Below, in pieces: positions 41,854 through 43,048 of a stretch of DNA of 43,048 nucleotides; within the stretch, counting starts at the first letter, position 1, and every line of letters starts with the position of its first letter. A model generated the notes under the pieces. The model was not told where the DNA came from, searched no databases, and was given only the letters and a program-made list of their open reading frames with translations. The stretch lies in contig NZ_CACSIJ010000016.1 in NCBI RefSeq assembly GCF_902705855.1, forward strand, positions 98,391-141,438. Direction: 5' to 3'. The translations under genes were made by a program, and so were the position numbers. This DNA comes from Zhongshania aliphaticivorans (GTDB taxonomy: Bacteria; Pseudomonadota; Gammaproteobacteria; Pseudomonadales; Spongiibacteraceae).

Positions 41854-42312
41854 TTACACCATCGACAGTATCTGCTGCCACTCATCTTCACTCACCGGCA
41901 TAATTGACAGGCGATTACCTTTTTTAAGCAAGGCCATCTCGGCCAATGCCGGTTCTGCTTTCAATTCTGACAAGGGCAATAAGCGCTTAAATTTACGCTC
42001 AAACTTTACATCCACCATAAACCAGCGCGGATTGTCGGCGCTCGCCTTAGGGTCGTAATAGCGTGACTCAGGATTTTGTGCGCTGCCGTCCGGAGACGCT
42101 TCCCGAACCACCTTGGCAATTCCAGCAATACCCGGAACAGGGCAGGACGAGTGATAAAAGAAAATCTTATCCCCGCGCTTCATTTGGTCCCGCATCATAT
42201 TTCTAGCTTGGTAATTACGAACGCCATCCCAGTGCTCGGTGCTATCGGGTCGGCTCCGCAAATCGTCTAAGCTAAACGTATCAGGCTCAGATTTCATCAA
42301 CCAATAGGCCAT
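41854..42312 (-). CDS. EVE-domain protein
   Basis: The protein has 152 residues from the ATG at 42312, which has an AGGGGAG site; a longer frame to 42456 is not supported. It opens with 'MAYWLMKSEPDTFSLDDL' and contains 'WDGVRNYQARNMMRD' and 'FFYHSSCPVPGIAGIAKVV', the signature of the EVE/PUA-like family (thymocyte nuclear protein 1 type). EVE domains bind modified bases in nucleic acids. The role in bacteria is mostly unknown and ranges from RNA modification reading to defence. It is divergent from the DUF938 gene, 81 bp apart. Confidence 0.88.
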   Translation of the reverse strand: MAYWLMKSEPDTFSLDDLRSRPDSTEHWDGVRNYQARNMMRDQMKRGDKIFFYHSSCPVPGIAGIAKVVREASPDGSAQNPESRYYDPKASADNPRWFMVDVKFERKFKRLLPLSELKAEPALAEMALLKKGNRLSIMPVSEDEWQQILSMV

Positions 42313-42393
42313 TGTTGTACTCCCCTTATAAACGCTAAACTGAATTTTTACATTCGCCACCACTTGGCGCCACACACCTTCGGCGGTCGTACC

Positions 42394-42996
42394 ATGAGCA
42401 ACGCTAAACCCTTCTCCCAAGCCTGCGAGAACAATAAACAGCCCATACTGAATCACTTAAAAACTGCACTACAAGCATGCCAGCATGTGCTGGAAATCGG
42501 TAGTGGCACGGGACAGCACGCGGTCTACTTTGCGGCCAATATGCCTCAGCTAATTTGGCAGTGCAGTGATCGCGCTGAAAATATAGACGGCATACGCAGC
42601 TGGCTAACAGGCACTAATCTACCGGCGCCACTCACTTTGGATGTTCGTGATAGCAACTGGCCTGTAGAACAATACGATGCCATTTTTTCTGCAAACACCC
42701 TGCATATTATGAGCTGGCCAGAGGTTGAGTTGTTTTTCCATAAGGTGAACGTACAGTTAAAAGCCAATGCACTGCTCTGCATTTACGGCCCATTTAAGTA
42801 CGGCGGAGACTTCACCTCCCCCAGCAACGCTGACTTCGACCTTTGGTTAAAACGAAACAACCCCGTGAGCGGCATCCGCGATTTTGAAGCAATACGCGAA
42901 TTGGCTAAGCATGCTGGATTTCAACTTGTGGCAGACCACAATATGCCCGCCAACAATCAATTACTTATTTGGCAACGCCTCGCAAACCCCAAGTAG
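42394..42996 (+). CDS. DUF938 SAM-dependent methyltransferase-like protein
   Basis: The protein has 200 residues from the ATG at 42394; the ten upstream codons lack support and no strong ribosome site is seen. The SAM-binding motif is 'HVLEIGSGTGQHAVYFA' near residues 31-47, followed by 'FSANTLHIMSWPEVE' and 'LCIYGPFKYGGDFTSPSNADF', which define DUF938. The substrate is unknown. It ends about 50 bp before the window edge, where TAAAAAAACCCGGCC could be the first arm of a terminator that is cut off. Confidence 0.88.
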   Translation: MSNAKPFSQACENNKQPILNHLKTALQACQHVLEIGSGTGQHAVYFAANMPQLIWQCSDRAENIDGIRSWLTGTNLPAPLTLDVRDSNWPVEQYDAIFSANTLHIMSWPEVELFFHKVNVQLKANALLCIYGPFKYGGDFTSPSNADFDLWLKRNNPVSGIRDFEAIRELAKHAGFQLVADHNMPANNQLLIWQRLANPK

Positions 42997-43048
42997 CTCA
43001 CGGCAACATTTCAATTAGTAAAAACAACAGCCATAAAAAAACCCGGCC

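Overview
The window is a stretch of chromosome from a marine-type gammaproteobacterium. The conserved blocks gmk-rpoZ-spoT-ridA and oxyR-recG, a Pseudomonas-like HexR, UvrD, YaaA, TRAP transporters and moderate GC content fit the Cellvibrionales/Spongiibacteraceae (Zhongshania or Spongiibacter-like). That placement is inference from protein style and gene order; there is no rRNA or tRNA to test it. No CRISPR array or complete insertion sequence was seen.

Layout. 1-2760 is an accessory, defence-like edge. It holds the start of a PLD/DUF3427-type helicase behind a small winged-helix regulator, then a hipBA kinase toxin/antitoxin pair controlled by four 18-bp operators on helical phase. 2979-11866 is core genome: gmk, rpoZ, spoT, ridA, an SDR, a quinone oxidoreductase, oxyR and recG. 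11993-13294 holds a DapA-like protein that has lost its catalytic residues and a PilZ protein. 13305-17237 (minus) is a self-contained iron-type import operon: response regulator, sensor kinase, periplasmic cupredoxin, FTR1 permease and an outer-membrane protein, with a TPR gene remnant just upstream.

17577-21346 (minus) is a compact four-gene cluster: a 'thermostable hemolysin' family protein of the acyltransferase/LuxI-like fold, an AMP-dependent ligase, a haem-oxygenase-like diiron oxidase and an SDR. It looks like a small uncharacterised pathway for a fatty-acyl-derived metabolite and is the best candidate here for an undescribed system. A molybdopterin oxidoreductase is divergent from it. 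23818-29514 (minus) is a six-gene envelope cluster: a COG3014 lipoprotein, a YcfL-like lipoprotein, an LpoB-like lipoprotein, an unknown secreted protein, a CsgG-domain protein and an outer-membrane barrel, ending in a terminator. It is probably one envelope machine of unknown function.

29697-36008 carries hexR, a large three-repeat lipoprotein, uvrD and a TRAP substrate-binding protein. 36096-39569 (minus) holds an SDR, a thioesterase and TRAP permeases DctM and DctQ. Two probable non-autonomous mobile elements (MITE-like) sit in this part, at 36985-37158 and 39601-39739. The right end holds a secreted unknown protein, a soluble unknown protein, yaaA, an EVE-domain protein and a DUF938 methyltransferase.
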